From positions 124,001 to 188,000 of the forward strand of contig JANZNS010000003.1 of NCBI GenBank assembly GCA_025153445.1: a stretch of 64,000 nt of DNA. The letters are read 5' to 3'. The DNA is from Marinobacter sp. BGYM27 (GTDB lineage: Bacteria; Pseudomonadota; Gammaproteobacteria; Pseudomonadales; Oleiphilaceae). A program made the translations under genes and the position numbers. Positions 9,719 through 19,209 of the stretch are shown here, in pieces; the first letter of the stretch is position 1, and the number at the start of each line of letters is the position of its first letter. Under the pieces are notes generated by a model that saw only the letters and a list, made by a program, of their open reading frames with translations, was not told where the DNA came from and did no database searches.

Positions 9719-10780
9719 ATGTTAACCAAAACGCTCGAATCATTGCCGGCAAAAATTCGCCTGTGGGCTGAGGAACTTGGCTTCCAGCAAGTCGGCATTA
9801 CCTATGCCGAAACAGGCAAGCATGGCGCGCATTTACAGGATTGGCTGGCGGCGGGCAAACACGGCGAAATGGGTTACATGGCCGATCATGGTGACAAGCG
9901 ACATCGCCCGGAACAGCTACTGCCGGGCACAGAGCGGGTCATTTCTCTGCGAATGGATTATCTGCCTTCGCCCGACAATCCGGCTAAAACACTGGCCAAT
10001 CGGGACAAAGCCTACATCTCCCGCTACACGCTGGGCCGGGACTACCACAAACTGGTGCGAAAGCGACTTGCCCAACTCGCCAAGCGTATTGACGAGGCCC
10101 TCGAGGGGCATCAGCATCGCGCATTTGTCGACAGCGCGCCGGTGCTCGAACGCGCGCTGGCCCAAAGAGCCGGCCTCGGCTGGTTCGGCAAGAACACCAT
10201 GCTGATCAACCCCAAAGCCGGGTCTTTCTTTTTTCTCGGCGAAATTTTTACCAGCGCCCCACTTCCGGTAGACGAGCCGTTTGAAAAGGAACATTGCGGC
10301 AGCTGTGCCGCATGCCTTGATATCTGCCCGACGGATGCCTTCGACGGCGCCCACCAACTGGATGCGCGGCGCTGCATCAGCTACCTGACGATTGAGCTCA
10401 AGGGTTCGATCCCGGTGGAGTTGCGCAGCAAGATGGGGAATCGGGTGTTTGGCTGTGACGACTGCCAGCTCATCTGCCCCTGGAACAAATTCAGCACTCC
10501 AACCGACGAGGAGGACTTTCAACCCCGGCACGAGCTGGACAACAGCGAACTGGCGACGCTGTTTCTGTGGTCCGAGGAAGAATTCCTCAAGCGAACGGAG
10601 GGTTCTGCGATCAGGCGCACAGGCTATGAAGGCTGGTTGCGTAACCTTGCGGTAGGGCTGGGCAACGCGCCGACGACCATACCTGTCGTTGAAGCGCTGC
10701 GCCAGCGAGCTGATCACCCCTCAGAACTGGTCAGGGAGCATGTGCACTGGGCGTTGGAACGCCACGGCATAGCGGCCTGA
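9719..10780 (+). CDS. queG: Epoxyqueuosine reductase QueG
   Basis: QueG carries out the last step of queuosine biosynthesis, reducing epoxyqueuosine in tRNA using cobalamin and two [4Fe-4S] clusters. The cluster ligands are seen in CGSCAACLDICPTDAF and in CDDCQLICPWNKF. The N-terminal catalytic region contains RYTLGRDYHKLVRKRL and DSAPVLERALAQRAGLGW, characteristic of the family. A C-terminal HEAT-like tail follows (about residues 285-353). It is divergent from nnr with only a short shared upstream region, and convergent with orn. Confidence 0.96.
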   Translation: MLTKTLESLPAKIRLWAEELGFQQVGITYAETGKHGAHLQDWLAAGKHGEMGYMADHGDKRHRPEQLLPGTERVISLRMDYLPSPDNPAKTLANRDKAYISRYTLGRDYHKLVRKRLAQLAKRIDEALEGHQHRAFVDSAPVLERALAQRAGLGWFGKNTMLINPKAGSFFFLGEIFTSAPLPVDEPFEKEHCGSCAACLDICPTDAFDGAHQLDARRCISYLTIELKGSIPVELRSKMGNRVFGCDDCQLICPWNKFSTPTDEEDFQPRHELDNSELATLFLWSEEEFLKRTEGSAIRRTGYEGWLRNLAVGLGNAPTTIPVVEALRQRADHPSELVREHVHWALERHGIAA

Positions 10781-10790
10781 GCCCAGAAGA

Positions 10791-11333
10791 TCACAACTTG
10801 AAAAAGGTCTCGCGATAATGCCGGAGCTCGTTGATCGAATCACGAATATCATCCAGCGCAAGATGCGATCCTTTCTTGGTCACGCCCTCCAGTACATCTG
10901 GCCGCCAGCGACGCGCCAGCTCCTTGATCGAGCTGACATCCAGATTGCGGTAATGGAAGAACGCCTCCAGCGCCGGCATGTAACGCACAAGAAAGCGCCG
11001 ATCCTGACCGATACTGTTGCCGCAGAGCGGCGACTGTCCGGCCTCAAGATGCTCTTTGAGAAACGCAATCGTCTGCTGCTCCGCATCCACCTCGGAAATC
11101 CGGCTTTCCCTAACCCGACGTGTCAGACCGCTGTCCCCATGGGTGCGGGTGCACCACTCGTCCATGCCGCTCAGCACCTCGTCAGACTGATGAATCGCAA
11201 GCACCGGACCTTCTGCGACCAGATTCAGATCGGAATCCGTCACAATCGTGGCTATTTCAATAACCCGTTCTTTCTCCGGATCCAGTCCGGTCATTTCCAG
11301 ATCAATCCACACCAGACGGTCTGATGACGCCAT
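10791..11333 (-). CDS. orn: Oligoribonuclease
   Basis: Orn is a 3'-5' exonuclease that degrades diribonucleotides, including pGpG from c-di-GMP turnover. That is relevant here because c-di-GMP proteins lie at 21.5 and 31.4 kb. DEDDh motifs are visible: [20 protein letters not shown] (D, E), [14 protein letters not shown] (D) and the C-terminal [11 protein letters not shown] (H, D). The 180-residue length matches the family. It is divergent from rsgA and its 3' end nearly meets queG. Confidence 0.97.
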   Translation of the reverse strand: MASSDRLVWIDLEMTGLDPEKERVIEIATIVTDSDLNLVAEGPVLAIHQSDEVLSGMDEWCTRTHGDSGLTRRVRESRISEVDAEQQTIAFLKEHLEAGQSPLCGNSIGQDRRFLVRYMPALEAFFHYRNLDVSSIKELARRWRPDVLEGVTKKGSHLALDDIRDSINELRHYRETFFKL

Positions 11334-11530
11334 TCGTTCTCTCCCGCAAAAAATTCGATGCCGGTCGCCCCGGCCTGAACATTGATTATTCCGACACCTC
11401 GACTAACCGGTGTTTCAGGACGCATCTCAAACAGATGCGCCTTATTCACAGCTTCGTCGGTAACAGGTGGTATGATGGCACAATTGATCGATCATGCTGA
11501 ACAGGAGTAGTGAAACGGTGGTTGTGGTGA

Positions 11531-12592
11531 ATGGCTAAACGACGCCTTAACAGACAGCAGAAATGGCGGATTGAGAAGGTTCAGGGCGAGCGGGCTGCCC
11601 GGGCCACGCGCACCGAGCGCAACATTGACCGCCAGCTTCAGTCAGGGGAACTGGGCGACGAGCAGACTGGTCTTATCATCGCTCACTTTGGCAAGCAGAT
11701 TGATGTGGCGGCGCTGGAAGGTGAGCGACACGGCGAGATCATGCGCTGTCATGTGCGCACCAACCTTGAGGCGCTGGTTACCGGCGACCGCGTGATCTGG
11801 CGCCCGGGAGCTTCAGATCTTGGGGTTATTGTCGCACTTCAGAAGCGTAGCAGCCTGTTACAACGCCCCGACAAGTTCGGTCAGCTCAAGCCGGTAGCGG
11901 CGAATATCAATCGCGTCATTCTGGTGATCGCGCCAGAACCGGAACCTCATGACAACCTCATCGACCGTTATCTGGTCGCCGCTGAAAACTGCGACATTGA
12001 GCCCGTCATCCTGCTTAACAAAGCCGACTTGCTGACAGACGCCAACCGCCCCCAGATCGACGCCTTGCTGGAACGCTACACATCACTTGGCTACACGGTC
12101 GCGATTACGTCGACCAAATCCAAAACCGAGACTGACGCCAGCATTGAAGCACTGCTGACTGATCGCACGAGCATTTTCGTCGGGCAATCCGGGGTGGGTA
12201 AATCGTCGATTATCAACCAACTGTTACCGGACGCCGCACTGAAAGTCGGGGAAGTCTCGCAGAGCACCGGCAAAGGCGTGCACACCACAACCACTGCCCG
12301 ACTGTTTCACCTGAGCTGCGACGGCACACTGATTGATTCACCGGGCATCCGCGAATTCGGTCTTTGGCACATGTCAGTCGAGCAGCTTCAATTCGGCTTC
12401 AGGGAAATTCGGCCGCTGATTGGCCACTGCAAGTTCAGAAACTGCCGGCACCAGTCAGAGCCCGGCTGTGCGATTACCGAAGCTGCCGAAAACGGCACCA
12501 TCAGCATCCAGCGGATGCAGAGTTTCAAGCGGATCTATGCGGAAATGGAGCAGTCTGACTGGCAGGCGTCAACCACGGACACTACCAGCTGA
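11531..12592 (+). CDS. rsgA: Small-subunit ribosome biogenesis GTPase RsgA
   Basis: RsgA is a late 30S assembly checkpoint GTPase. It shows the circularly permuted order typical of the family: an OB-fold N-terminal domain (about 40-120), then G4 LLNKADLL, G1 GQSGVGKSSIIN and G3 DSPGIREFGL. A C-terminal zinc-binding domain has the C-x5-C-x-H-x5-C spacing (HCKFRNCRHQSEPGC). The basic N-terminus (MAKRRLNRQQKWRIEKVQ) is a normal 30S-binding tail. Its last 11 bases overlap the 3' end of the convergent motB. Confidence 0.96.
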   Translation: MAKRRLNRQQKWRIEKVQGERAARATRTERNIDRQLQSGELGDEQTGLIIAHFGKQIDVAALEGERHGEIMRCHVRTNLEALVTGDRVIWRPGASDLGVIVALQKRSSLLQRPDKFGQLKPVAANINRVILVIAPEPEPHDNLIDRYLVAAENCDIEPVILLNKADLLTDANRPQIDALLERYTSLGYTVAITSTKSKTETDASIEALLTDRTSIFVGQSGVGKSSIINQLLPDAALKVGEVSQSTGKGVHTTTTARLFHLSCDGTLIDSPGIREFGLWHMSVEQLQFGFREIRPLIGHCKFRNCRHQSEPGCAITEAAENGTISIQRMQSFKRIYAEMEQSDWQASTTDTTS

Positions 12593-13541
12593 CGTCATTT
12601 GGATCTGTGTCTGGCTCACCCTTGAACCAGGCACCGGATTCGAGCTTCTTGCGGGCTTCTTCGGATTCAGCTTCGCTCGGCAGCGTGAGATCGATCAGTG
12701 GCTGGGCATCAGCCCCCGAATCGGCCTGAATACCATCGGCTGTTTTCTTGTTGAGCACGATAATGGCAATACGGCGATTCACTGGTGCCCGGGAATTGTC
12801 TTTATCAAACAGAACCGAATCACTTAACCCCACCACTCGACCAATCTGCTCCGCCCGAACGCCACCCGCTACCAAAGCACGCCGGGCAGTGTTCGCCCGC
12901 TCAGAGGACAATTCCCAGTTGGTATAGCCTGGACGGCCCACGAAAGGCGAAGAATCGGTGTGGCCGGTGATGCTGAGCTTGTTGGTCACAGCACCCAGCG
13001 GCTTGGCAAGTTCAAACAGGATATCCTGGGAATAGTACTTCAGGCGGGCACTGCCGCTGTCGAACATCGGTCGCTGGGAACGATCGACAATCTGGATACG
13101 GAGCCCCTCATCGGTGATGTCTATTAACAGCTGATCCTTGAACTTCTGAAGGGTCTCACTGCTCTCGATCTGGTCTTTGAGATCCTGAAACAACGTCTGC
13201 ATCTGCCGCTGCTCGAGTGAATCCGCCAGCTCCTCAATTTTCTGGTCTTCCAGCCGAATTTCGTTGTCCGCCACATCAGCACTGGTCGAATCGACAACCG
13301 ATGCACTGCCCCCGAGATCAATCGGATTCCGACTGGCTGCCTCCATGAACCCGACGGGATCCTTGAAATAGCCCTCAATAGCCTGCTTCTCGGCGTCCGA
13401 GGCTGAGCTGGTCAACCAGAGCACCAAAAAAAACGCCATCATCGCTGTCGCAAAATCGGCAAACGCAACTTTCCAGGCACCGCCGTGATGGCCGCCGGAA
13501 ACTTTTTTGACGCGCTTGACGATAATCGGCTGTTCTTCCAC
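12582..13541 (-). CDS. motB: Flagellar stator protein MotB
   Basis: MotB anchors the proton-driven flagellar stator to peptidoglycan. The N-terminus is basic, followed by one membrane segment with the proton-accepting Asp (VAFADFATAMMAFFLVLWL). A plug/linker region comes next, and then an OmpA-like peptidoglycan-binding domain (about 190-270; ITGHTDSSPFVG, NWELSSERANTARRALV). It starts at a GTG with AGAGG upstream, 33 bases after motA, so the two are co-transcribed. It overlaps the end of rsgA in opposite orientation. Confidence 0.96.
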   Translation of the reverse strand: MEEQPIIVKRVKKVSGGHHGGAWKVAFADFATAMMAFFLVLWLTSSASDAEKQAIEGYFKDPVGFMEAASRNPIDLGGSASVVDSTSADVADNEIRLEDQKIEELADSLEQRQMQTLFQDLKDQIESSETLQKFKDQLLIDITDEGLRIQIVDRSQRPMFDSGSARLKYYSQDILFELAKPLGAVTNKLSITGHTDSSPFVGRPGYTNWELSSERANTARRALVAGGVRAEQIGRVVGLSDSVLFDKDNSRAPVNRRIAIIVLNKKTADGIQADSGADAQPLIDLTLPSEAESEEARKKLESGAWFKGEPDTDPNDVSW

Positions 13542-13574
13542 CGCTAACCTCTACTCAACATGATGGTGGAACGA

Positions 13575-14426
13575 CTACTTGGAGCGCACGTGATCATTCA
13601 GTTCCTGAAATCCCGGTCGTTTGTCACTAGGCAAGGCCTTGCGCCCAAACTCAATCGCCATTTGCGGTGCCTGGCCGGACACCGTCGCGATAATGGCAGC
13701 TTTGGCGCACGCGTAGGCCCGGAGTTCGTACTGCGCCTGATGTTCCATCGCGGTCGACGCTGGCCCAACAAAGCCGTAGGCCGCCCAGATACCCATGAAA
13801 GTACCCACCAGCGCTGCCGCCACGTGCAGGCCGATCAATTCAGGTGGCCCGCCCAGGGATCCCATGGTAATGACGATCCCCAATACAGCCGCCACAATAC
13901 CCAGGCCCGGCAGGGCGTCAGAGACTTTTGACAGGGCATGGGAAGGCTCAAGCAATTCGTGCTCGCGGTTATCCAGCTCGGTGTCCATCAAGCCTTCCAG
14001 CTCATGGGGCGCCATGTTGCCGGAGCTGATAATACGCAGGTAATCAGTCACAAACGCGAGCAAATGCTCGGATTTCATCACCGCCGGATAGCGCGTAAAT
14101 ATCTGACTCTCACCCGGATTATCAATATCCTCCTCAATCGCCATAACCCCTTGTTTACGGGATTTGTCAAAAACGTCATACAGCAGACTGAGAAGATCCA
14201 TATAGAAGGCTTTATTGAACGGCGACCCCGTTAACAGCCGCATGACCCCACCGAAGGTTTCCTTGATGGTGTGCATTGGGTTGGAAATGATGAAGGCGCC
14301 GAGGGCCGCACCAAAAATAATCAGCATCTCCAGCGGTTGCCAGAGCGCCATGATTTCACCATGGGCCAACACATACCCGCCCAACACGCAGGCAATAACA
14401 ATGATCGAACCGAGGATTAATGCCAT
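13575..14426 (-). CDS. motA: Flagellar stator protein MotA
   Basis: MotA is the ring-forming inner-membrane stator subunit that converts proton flow to torque. Four hydrophobic segments are visible (near residues 2-20, 30-50, 165-190 and 200-222). The cytoplasmic loop carries the charged stretch YPAVMKSEHLLAFVTDYLRI. Conserved PGLGIVAAVLGIVITMGSLGG and GTFMGIWAAYGFVGP stretches form the proton-channel helices with MotB. It is first in the motAB operon. No strong ribosome site is visible before the ATG. Confidence 0.96.
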   Translation of the reverse strand: MALILGSIIVIACVLGGYVLAHGEIMALWQPLEMLIIFGAALGAFIISNPMHTIKETFGGVMRLLTGSPFNKAFYMDLLSLLYDVFDKSRKQGVMAIEEDIDNPGESQIFTRYPAVMKSEHLLAFVTDYLRIISSGNMAPHELEGLMDTELDNREHELLEPSHALSKVSDALPGLGIVAAVLGIVITMGSLGGPPELIGLHVAAALVGTFMGIWAAYGFVGPASTAMEHQAQYELRAYACAKAAIIATVSGQAPQMAIEFGRKALPSDKRPGFQELNDHVRSK

Positions 14427-14841
14427 ATCGGTTTAGAGCGCCCCCACCACAAGGATTCGCGGCCCCTGTAAGGTACCGTTTAAATTATTGTCTGTTTACA
14501 GACTACTCGACAGCACAGTAAATCATAATGGCGCCTTCTGATCTGTAGCGATCTGTAGTCTTCTGTTTTGATCCGTAGCGATCAAAAGCGCCCGCTGATA
14601 ACCCCATAGCTGTTTTGCAGATTTGCCGGAATCATAGCAAGTGCCGGAAACTATCGCTAAAAAATAGCCATCGCCACCCACCGTTCACAACCATTATTCT
14701 ATTACTATAGTCCGTCATGCGGCTGGCAAACTCATCTGACCCGCCTTCGGGCGTTCTGTTAGACTATGCCGGCAATTTCAGCCCACATTAACACTGGCCC
14801 GCCCGGCTCCCGTGTTCTGTACAAGCAGCGCGAGAATCATC
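14427..14841. other. Intergenic region motA/rhdA with GATCYGTAG repeats
   Basis: About 415 bases without a convincing gene between divergent motA and rhdA. Three direct copies of a GATCYGTAGY decamer occur at 14540-14549, 14550-14559 and 14570-14579, the last followed directly by another GATC. The region is AT-richer than its flanks and should hold the promoters of both operons, but I could not assign a convincing sigma-28 or sigma-70 box. Confidence 0.5.
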
Positions 14842-15654
14842 ATGCACGATCTGCCACTGGTAATCGAACCAGACCAGCTTGAACCTTTACTGACCGAGCC
14901 CGACATCCTGCTTGTCGATCTTTGTCACCCCGAGCGCTATGCCAGCGGGCACATCCCCGGCGCGGTGTATGTTCACCCCCATGAAACCCAGCTTGGCCTC
15001 CCGCCAGCGCCCGGTGCACTGCCCTCGTTAGCCGCACTGAAAGAGCTGACAAGCCGCCTGGGTATGACACCTGACACCCATGTGGTCGTTTACGACGACG
15101 AAGGCGGTGGCTGGGCCGGTCGCTTTATCTGGCTGCTGGACTGTATCGGCCATCAACACTACAGCTACCTCAACGGTGGCTGGCTGGCCTGGCAAGCAGA
15201 GGAGCTGGAGCTGACGACCGACGTGCCCGATCCGAAGCCTACAGACTATACGTTCGAACTCCAGAAACAGCCTGATGCCAGCCTGCAGGACATCATCGCG
15301 GGACTGGATTCCGGCACGCAGATCATCTGGGATGCGCGATCCCCGGCCGAATACCATGGCCAGCGCATTGCGGCCGCCAAATCCGGTCATATTCCCGGCG
15401 CCCGCAATCTTGAATGGACCCAGGCGATGGACCCGGCTCGCGAATTCCGGCTCCGACCCGAAGCAGAGCTCCGTTCAATGCTGCACGCCGTCGGCATTGA
15501 GCCGACCAAAACAGTGATAACCCATTGCCAGACCCATCACCGCTCCGGCCTCACGTATCTGGTCGGCAAAGTGTTGGGCTACCCCAACATCCGCGCCTAC
15601 GCCGGGTCGTGGGCGGAATGGGGCAATCATCCTGACACTCCCGTGGAGAAGTAA
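14842..15654 (+). CDS. rhdA: Thiosulfate sulfurtransferase (rhodanese), RhdA type
   Basis: This is a two-domain rhodanese transferring sulfane sulfur from thiosulfate to cyanide or another acceptor. The inactive N-terminal domain spans about residues 5-120. The catalytic C-terminal domain carries the active-site Cys in HCQTHHRSGLTYLV, the loop variant seen in Pseudomonas/Azotobacter RhdA rather than the usual CxxGxR. The frame is open to 14812; the ATG at 14842 (MHDLPLVIEP) is preferred and gives 270 residues, the family length. The stop is six bases before psd, so the two form an operon, the same pairing as in Pseudomonas. Confidence 0.92.
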   Translation: MHDLPLVIEPDQLEPLLTEPDILLVDLCHPERYASGHIPGAVYVHPHETQLGLPPAPGALPSLAALKELTSRLGMTPDTHVVVYDDEGGGWAGRFIWLLDCIGHQHYSYLNGGWLAWQAEELELTTDVPDPKPTDYTFELQKQPDASLQDIIAGLDSGTQIIWDARSPAEYHGQRIAAAKSGHIPGARNLEWTQAMDPAREFRLRPEAELRSMLHAVGIEPTKTVITHCQTHHRSGLTYLVGKVLGYPNIRAYAGSWAEWGNHPDTPVEK

Positions 15655-15659
15655 ACCTG

Positions 15660-16526
15660 ATGCGAGACCAGCTCTTTGTAATGAGCCAGTACCTGACACC
15701 CCAACTGGGGTTGTCGCGTCTGGCCGGACGACTGGCCGATAATGATCGTATGCCTGAAATGAAAAACCGCGTCATCCGCTGGTTCATCAAGCGCTATGGC
15801 GTCGATATGAGTGAAGCCCTCAACCCCGATCCTGAGTCTTACGCCACTTTCAACGACTTTTTCACCCGCGCCCTGAAGCCGGGTGTACGGACGATTGATA
15901 GCGATGCACAGACGATGGCCAGCCCTGTCGATGGTGCTATCAGCCAACTCGGGACGATTGAGGACGGCCGGATATTCCAGGCCAAAGGACAGTCGTTCAA
16001 TCTGATAGAACTGCTGGGGGGGGATAGCCAGCGCGCCAAGCCTTTCGAGAATGGCGAGTTTGCCACCATCTATCTTGCTCCAAAGGATTATCACCGCATT
16101 CACATGCCGCTGGCGGGCACCTTGCGTGAAATGGTTTACGTTCCCGGCCGCTTATTTTCGGTCAACCCTGTCACGGCAGCGAATGTCCCCAACCTGTTTG
16201 CCCGCAACGAAAGGGTGGTGACCACCTTTGATACCGAGTGGGGCCCGATGGCCATGGTGCACGTCGGCGCGATGATCGTAGGCAGCGTGGAAACCACATG
16301 GGCCGGCGTTGTGGCACCCAACGGCGCTCAGGCGGGCGAGTTATCAGCTGTAGACTATTCCGGCGAAGCACCGATTGCCTTTGAGAAAGGTGACGAAATG
16401 GGTCGATTCAGGCTTGGCTCCACCGTGGTGCTACTGATGCCCAAAGGCACCATGCAATGGTCCGAACAACTGCAAGCAGAAACCGTGTTGCGAATGGGTG
16501 AGGCAATTGCCCGTAAGGGCGACTGA
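15660..16526 (+). CDS. psd: Phosphatidylserine decarboxylase proenzyme
   Basis: Psd makes phosphatidylethanolamine at the inner membrane. It is a pyruvoyl enzyme that self-cleaves within an LGST motif, here FRLGSTVVLL near residue 255, giving beta and alpha chains. Other family motifs are the N-terminal FNDFFTRALKPG, SPVDGAISQLG, and YHRIHMPLAG with the catalytic His. Length 288 matches E. coli Psd-type enzymes. It follows rhdA directly and ends 30 bases before the convergent epmA stop. A terminator for psd lies inside the epmA coding region. Confidence 0.96.
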   Translation: MRDQLFVMSQYLTPQLGLSRLAGRLADNDRMPEMKNRVIRWFIKRYGVDMSEALNPDPESYATFNDFFTRALKPGVRTIDSDAQTMASPVDGAISQLGTIEDGRIFQAKGQSFNLIELLGGDSQRAKPFENGEFATIYLAPKDYHRIHMPLAGTLREMVYVPGRLFSVNPVTAANVPNLFARNERVVTTFDTEWGPMAMVHVGAMIVGSVETTWAGVVAPNGAQAGELSAVDYSGEAPIAFEKGDEMGRFRLGSTVVLLMPKGTMQWSEQLQAETVLRMGEAIARKGD

Positions 16527-16556
16527 GACCGAGCGCAGCAGGTTTGCAACAACCTT

Positions 16557-17537
16557 TCACGCCCGCTCTATTGGAAAGGCCATCACGTCACTGATGGCCT
16601 TTTTCTTGAGCCCACACATGAGCAGGCGATCCAGTCCGAGCGCAACACCAGCGCAGTCCGGCAACCCTGAGTCCAACGCAGCCATCAGATTCTCATCAAT
16701 AGGCATCTCAACCTTTCCTGCCAATCGACGCGCCCGGTTGTCAGCGACAAACCGCCGCCGCTGCTCGGCAACGTCTGTCAGCTCCCAATAGCCATTACAG
16801 ATCTCGACGCCGCTCAGATATAGCTCAAAGCGATGCGCAACAGGGAATCCATCAACAATTCGGGTTCGGGCCAATGCCGCCTGACTTGCCGGATAATCAT
16901 GGACAAATACCGCAGGCCGTGACCGCAAGGCAGGCTCGATACAATGGGTCATCAGAATATCGAGGCACGCATCGCGGTCCAGATCGGCCGCAAAACCGGC
17001 ATCTCCAGCTGCCTCTCCCGCCAACCGACGCAGGCTTTTCACATCCGCCAGCATTGGATCGACGTCCAGAGTATCCAGAAACAACCGACGATAGGGCACG
17101 CGCTCGGGAACAACAATCCCAAGCCAACCTGAGACAAGCTCGCCGACCTCATCCATCAGTGCATGATCGTCAAATCCGGGGCGGTACCATTCAAGCAATG
17201 AAAATTCGGGATTGTGGCGGGGGCCACGTTCGCCGTCACGAAAACCACGAAACACCTGATAGATCGCACCACTGCCACAGGCCAGCAAGCGCTTCATATG
17301 ATATTCAGGGGATGTCTGGAGAAAGCACTGGCCACCGGAAAAACAAGGCGCAGGGCGGGTATCGACAGAGACACTGTCAATATGGATATCAGATACCCCG
17401 TGGCGCGCCATCACTGGCGTTTCCACCTCCAGCACATCACGGGCATCAAAGAACTGACGGACGAAGCTCAGTAGCTTCGCCCGCTCGCGCAGCGCATCCA
17501 GGGACGCTGTTGACTGCCAGCTGTCATCAGGACACAT
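16557..17537 (-). CDS. epmA: EF-P (R)-beta-lysine ligase EpmA
   Basis: EpmA (PoxA/GenX/YjeA) is a class II lysyl-tRNA-synthetase-like enzyme that attaches (R)-beta-lysine to the conserved lysine of EF-P. Class II motifs are present: the motif 2 region FRGFRDGERGPRHNPEFSLLEWY and motif 3 GVALGLDRLLM. The tRNA anticodon-binding domain of true LysRS is absent, as expected for a 326-residue protein. It is 22 bases downstream of its substrate gene efp on the same strand. Its 3' end doubles as the psd terminator. Confidence 0.95.
   Translation of the reverse strand: MCPDDSWQSTASLDALRERAKLLSFVRQFFDARDVLEVETPVMARHGVSDIHIDSVSVDTRPAPCFSGGQCFLQTSPEYHMKRLLACGSGAIYQVFRGFRDGERGPRHNPEFSLLEWYRPGFDDHALMDEVGELVSGWLGIVVPERVPYRRLFLDTLDVDPMLADVKSLRRLAGEAAGDAGFAADLDRDACLDILMTHCIEPALRSRPAVFVHDYPASQAALARTRIVDGFPVAHRFELYLSGVEICNGYWELTDVAEQRRRFVADNRARRLAGKVEMPIDENLMAALDSGLPDCAGVALGLDRLLMCGLKKKAISDVMAFPIERA
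16576..16605 (+). terminator. psd terminator embedded in the 3' end of epmA
   Basis: A perfect 10-bp stem (AAGGCCATCA / TGATGGCCTT) with a 6-base loop (CGTCAC) is followed by a TTTTT run reading rightward. It lies about 50 bases past the psd stop codon but inside the last codons of the convergent epmA gene. The bases must therefore serve as both coding sequence and terminator. Confidence 0.8.
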
Positions 17538-17559
17538 ACGCGCTCCGGATCCGGACCAA

Positions 17560-18132
17560 TCAGCTCTTCACGCGGCTGACGTATTCACCGGAACGGGTAT
17601 CCACTTTCAGCATTTCGCCGATCACGATGAACAGCGGCACGCTTACCACAGCGCCAGTCGACAAGGTTGCCGGCTTGGTGCCGCCCTGCGCGGTGTCGCC
17701 TTTCATACCTGGATCGGTATCCACGACTTCAAGCTCAACAAAATTAGGCGGTGACACAGACAAAGGCGCGCCGTTATACAGGGTCACTGTGTAGACGTCC
17801 TGCTCTTTGAGCCACTTCAGTGAATCACTGACAGCCTTCTCATCGGCCGGGTACTGCTCGAACGAACCGTCCGTGACCATGAAATGCCAGAACTCGCCGT
17901 CGGTATACAGATATTCCATCTCCTGCTCAACAACATCCGCGCCTTCCAGCGTCTCACCGGACTTGAATGTGCGATCCCACACCCGGTTGTTGTTCAGGTT
18001 ACGCAACCGCACCCGGTTAAATGCCTGACCTTTGCCGGGCTTTACAAACTCGTTCTCGAGAATGGTACAAGGATCGCCGTCGAGCAAAACCTTAAGACCG
18101 CTGCGGAATTCATTGGTAGAATACGAAGCCAT
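17560..18132 (-). CDS. efp: Translation elongation factor EF-P
   Basis: EF-P relieves ribosome stalling at polyproline stretches. The KOW-like N-terminal domain carries the modification loop KPGKGQAF with Lys34 in the right position for beta-lysylation. Two OB domains follow and the C-terminus ends in [13 protein letters not shown]. The 190-residue length is standard. The gene is divergent from epmB across a 45-base gap and is followed by epmA. All three partners of the lysylation pathway (epmB makes beta-lysine, epmA ligates it) are thus together. Confidence 0.97.
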   Translation of the reverse strand: MASYSTNEFRSGLKVLLDGDPCTILENEFVKPGKGQAFNRVRLRNLNNNRVWDRTFKSGETLEGADVVEQEMEYLYTDGEFWHFMVTDGSFEQYPADEKAVSDSLKWLKEQDVYTVTLYNGAPLSVSPPNFVELEVVDTDPGMKGDTAQGGTKPATLSTGAVVSVPLFIVIGEMLKVDTRSGEYVSRVKS

Positions 18133-18177
18133 GAAAATCTCACCTGAAATATCGCTGTTAGAAAATCAAAGGGGCTC

Positions 18178-19209
18178 ATGATACAGCGAACCGCTGCTTC
18201 TGTAGAAGCCCGTCACGCCTCAGATTCCGGTTTAAACTGGCAGCAGGCTCTGGCCACGGCCATTAATCGCCCGGAAACACTGCTCGCGGAACTCGGCTTG
18301 AGCCCGTCATTACTGACCGGCGCTCAGGATGGCCATCGCCTGTTCAATATTCGGGTACCCCGGCCTTATCTGGACAGAATCACCCCTGGCGATCCCAACG
18401 ACCCTCTCCTGCGACAGGTATTGCCGCTGGAGCAAGAGTCCGAAACACCTGCCGGCTATATCACCGACCCGCTGCAGGAAGCGAATCACACGCCCCAACA
18501 GGGTTTGATACGCAAATACCGGAGCCGCGCTTTGCTGATGGTCACCGGCACCTGCGCAATAAACTGCCGCTATTGTTTCCGTCGACACTTTCCCTACGGG
18601 GAACACCGGATGTCGCCTGACGGGCGAGAGCAGGCACTGGACACGCTGCGCAACAGCCCGGAAATCAACGAAGTGATCTTTAGTGGCGGCGACCCGCTGG
18701 CAGTCAATGATCAACTGCTGGCCCAATGGGTGTCAGCAATCGAGGCCATCCCGCACATCCGACGCCTTCGAATACACTCCCGCTTACCCGTGGTTATTCC
18801 CCAGCGTGTGGATGACCAATTGATCACCTGGCTTGGCGGCAGTCGCCTTCAAAAGGTAGTGGTTTTGCACATCAACCACGCCCGGGAAATCGATGATGCC
18901 GTCAAACAGGCTGCACAGAGGTTACAGGCTGCCGGCGCCACCCTGCTGAATCAGAGTGTTATCCTGCGCGGCGTAAACGATTCGGCCGGTACACTGGCCG
19001 ACCTGAGCGAAGCACTTTTTGATGCCGACATACTCCCGTATTACCTCCACGCTTTTGATCCCGTTGCCGGCGCAGCCCATTTTGACGTACCTGACGATGA
19101 AGCCCGAGCCATTGTGGCGGAACTGACGGCACAACTTCCCGGCTTTCTGGTGCCGAAACTGGTTCGGGAAATCCCCGGAAAGCCCAGCAAAACGCCACTG
19201 AATTTTTGA
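18178..19209 (+). CDS. epmB: EF-P beta-lysylation lysine 2,3-aminomutase EpmB
   Basis: EpmB (YjeK) is a radical SAM, PLP-dependent lysine 2,3-aminomutase producing (R)-beta-lysine for EF-P. The cluster motif CxxxCxxC is seen in TGTCAINCRYCFRRHFPY near residues 120-137. The later PLP-binding region includes the conserved PKLVREIPGK near the C-terminus. Length 343 matches the family. It is transcribed away from efp with a shared 45-base upstream region, so the two promoters must overlap closely. Confidence 0.95.
   Translation: MIQRTAASVEARHASDSGLNWQQALATAINRPETLLAELGLSPSLLTGAQDGHRLFNIRVPRPYLDRITPGDPNDPLLRQVLPLEQESETPAGYITDPLQEANHTPQQGLIRKYRSRALLMVTGTCAINCRYCFRRHFPYGEHRMSPDGREQALDTLRNSPEINEVIFSGGDPLAVNDQLLAQWVSAIEAIPHIRRLRIHSRLPVVIPQRVDDQLITWLGGSRLQKVVVLHINHAREIDDAVKQAAQRLQAAGATLLNQSVILRGVNDSAGTLADLSEALFDADILPYYLHAFDPVAGAAHFDVPDDEARAIVAELTAQLPGFLVPKLVREIPGKPSKTPLNF

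Noticed and set aside
16874-17794. 306-codon open frame on the plus strand
   Set aside because: It is antisense to epmA and the start of efp, has no ribosome site, and the product is a low-complexity Pro/Arg/His mixture.
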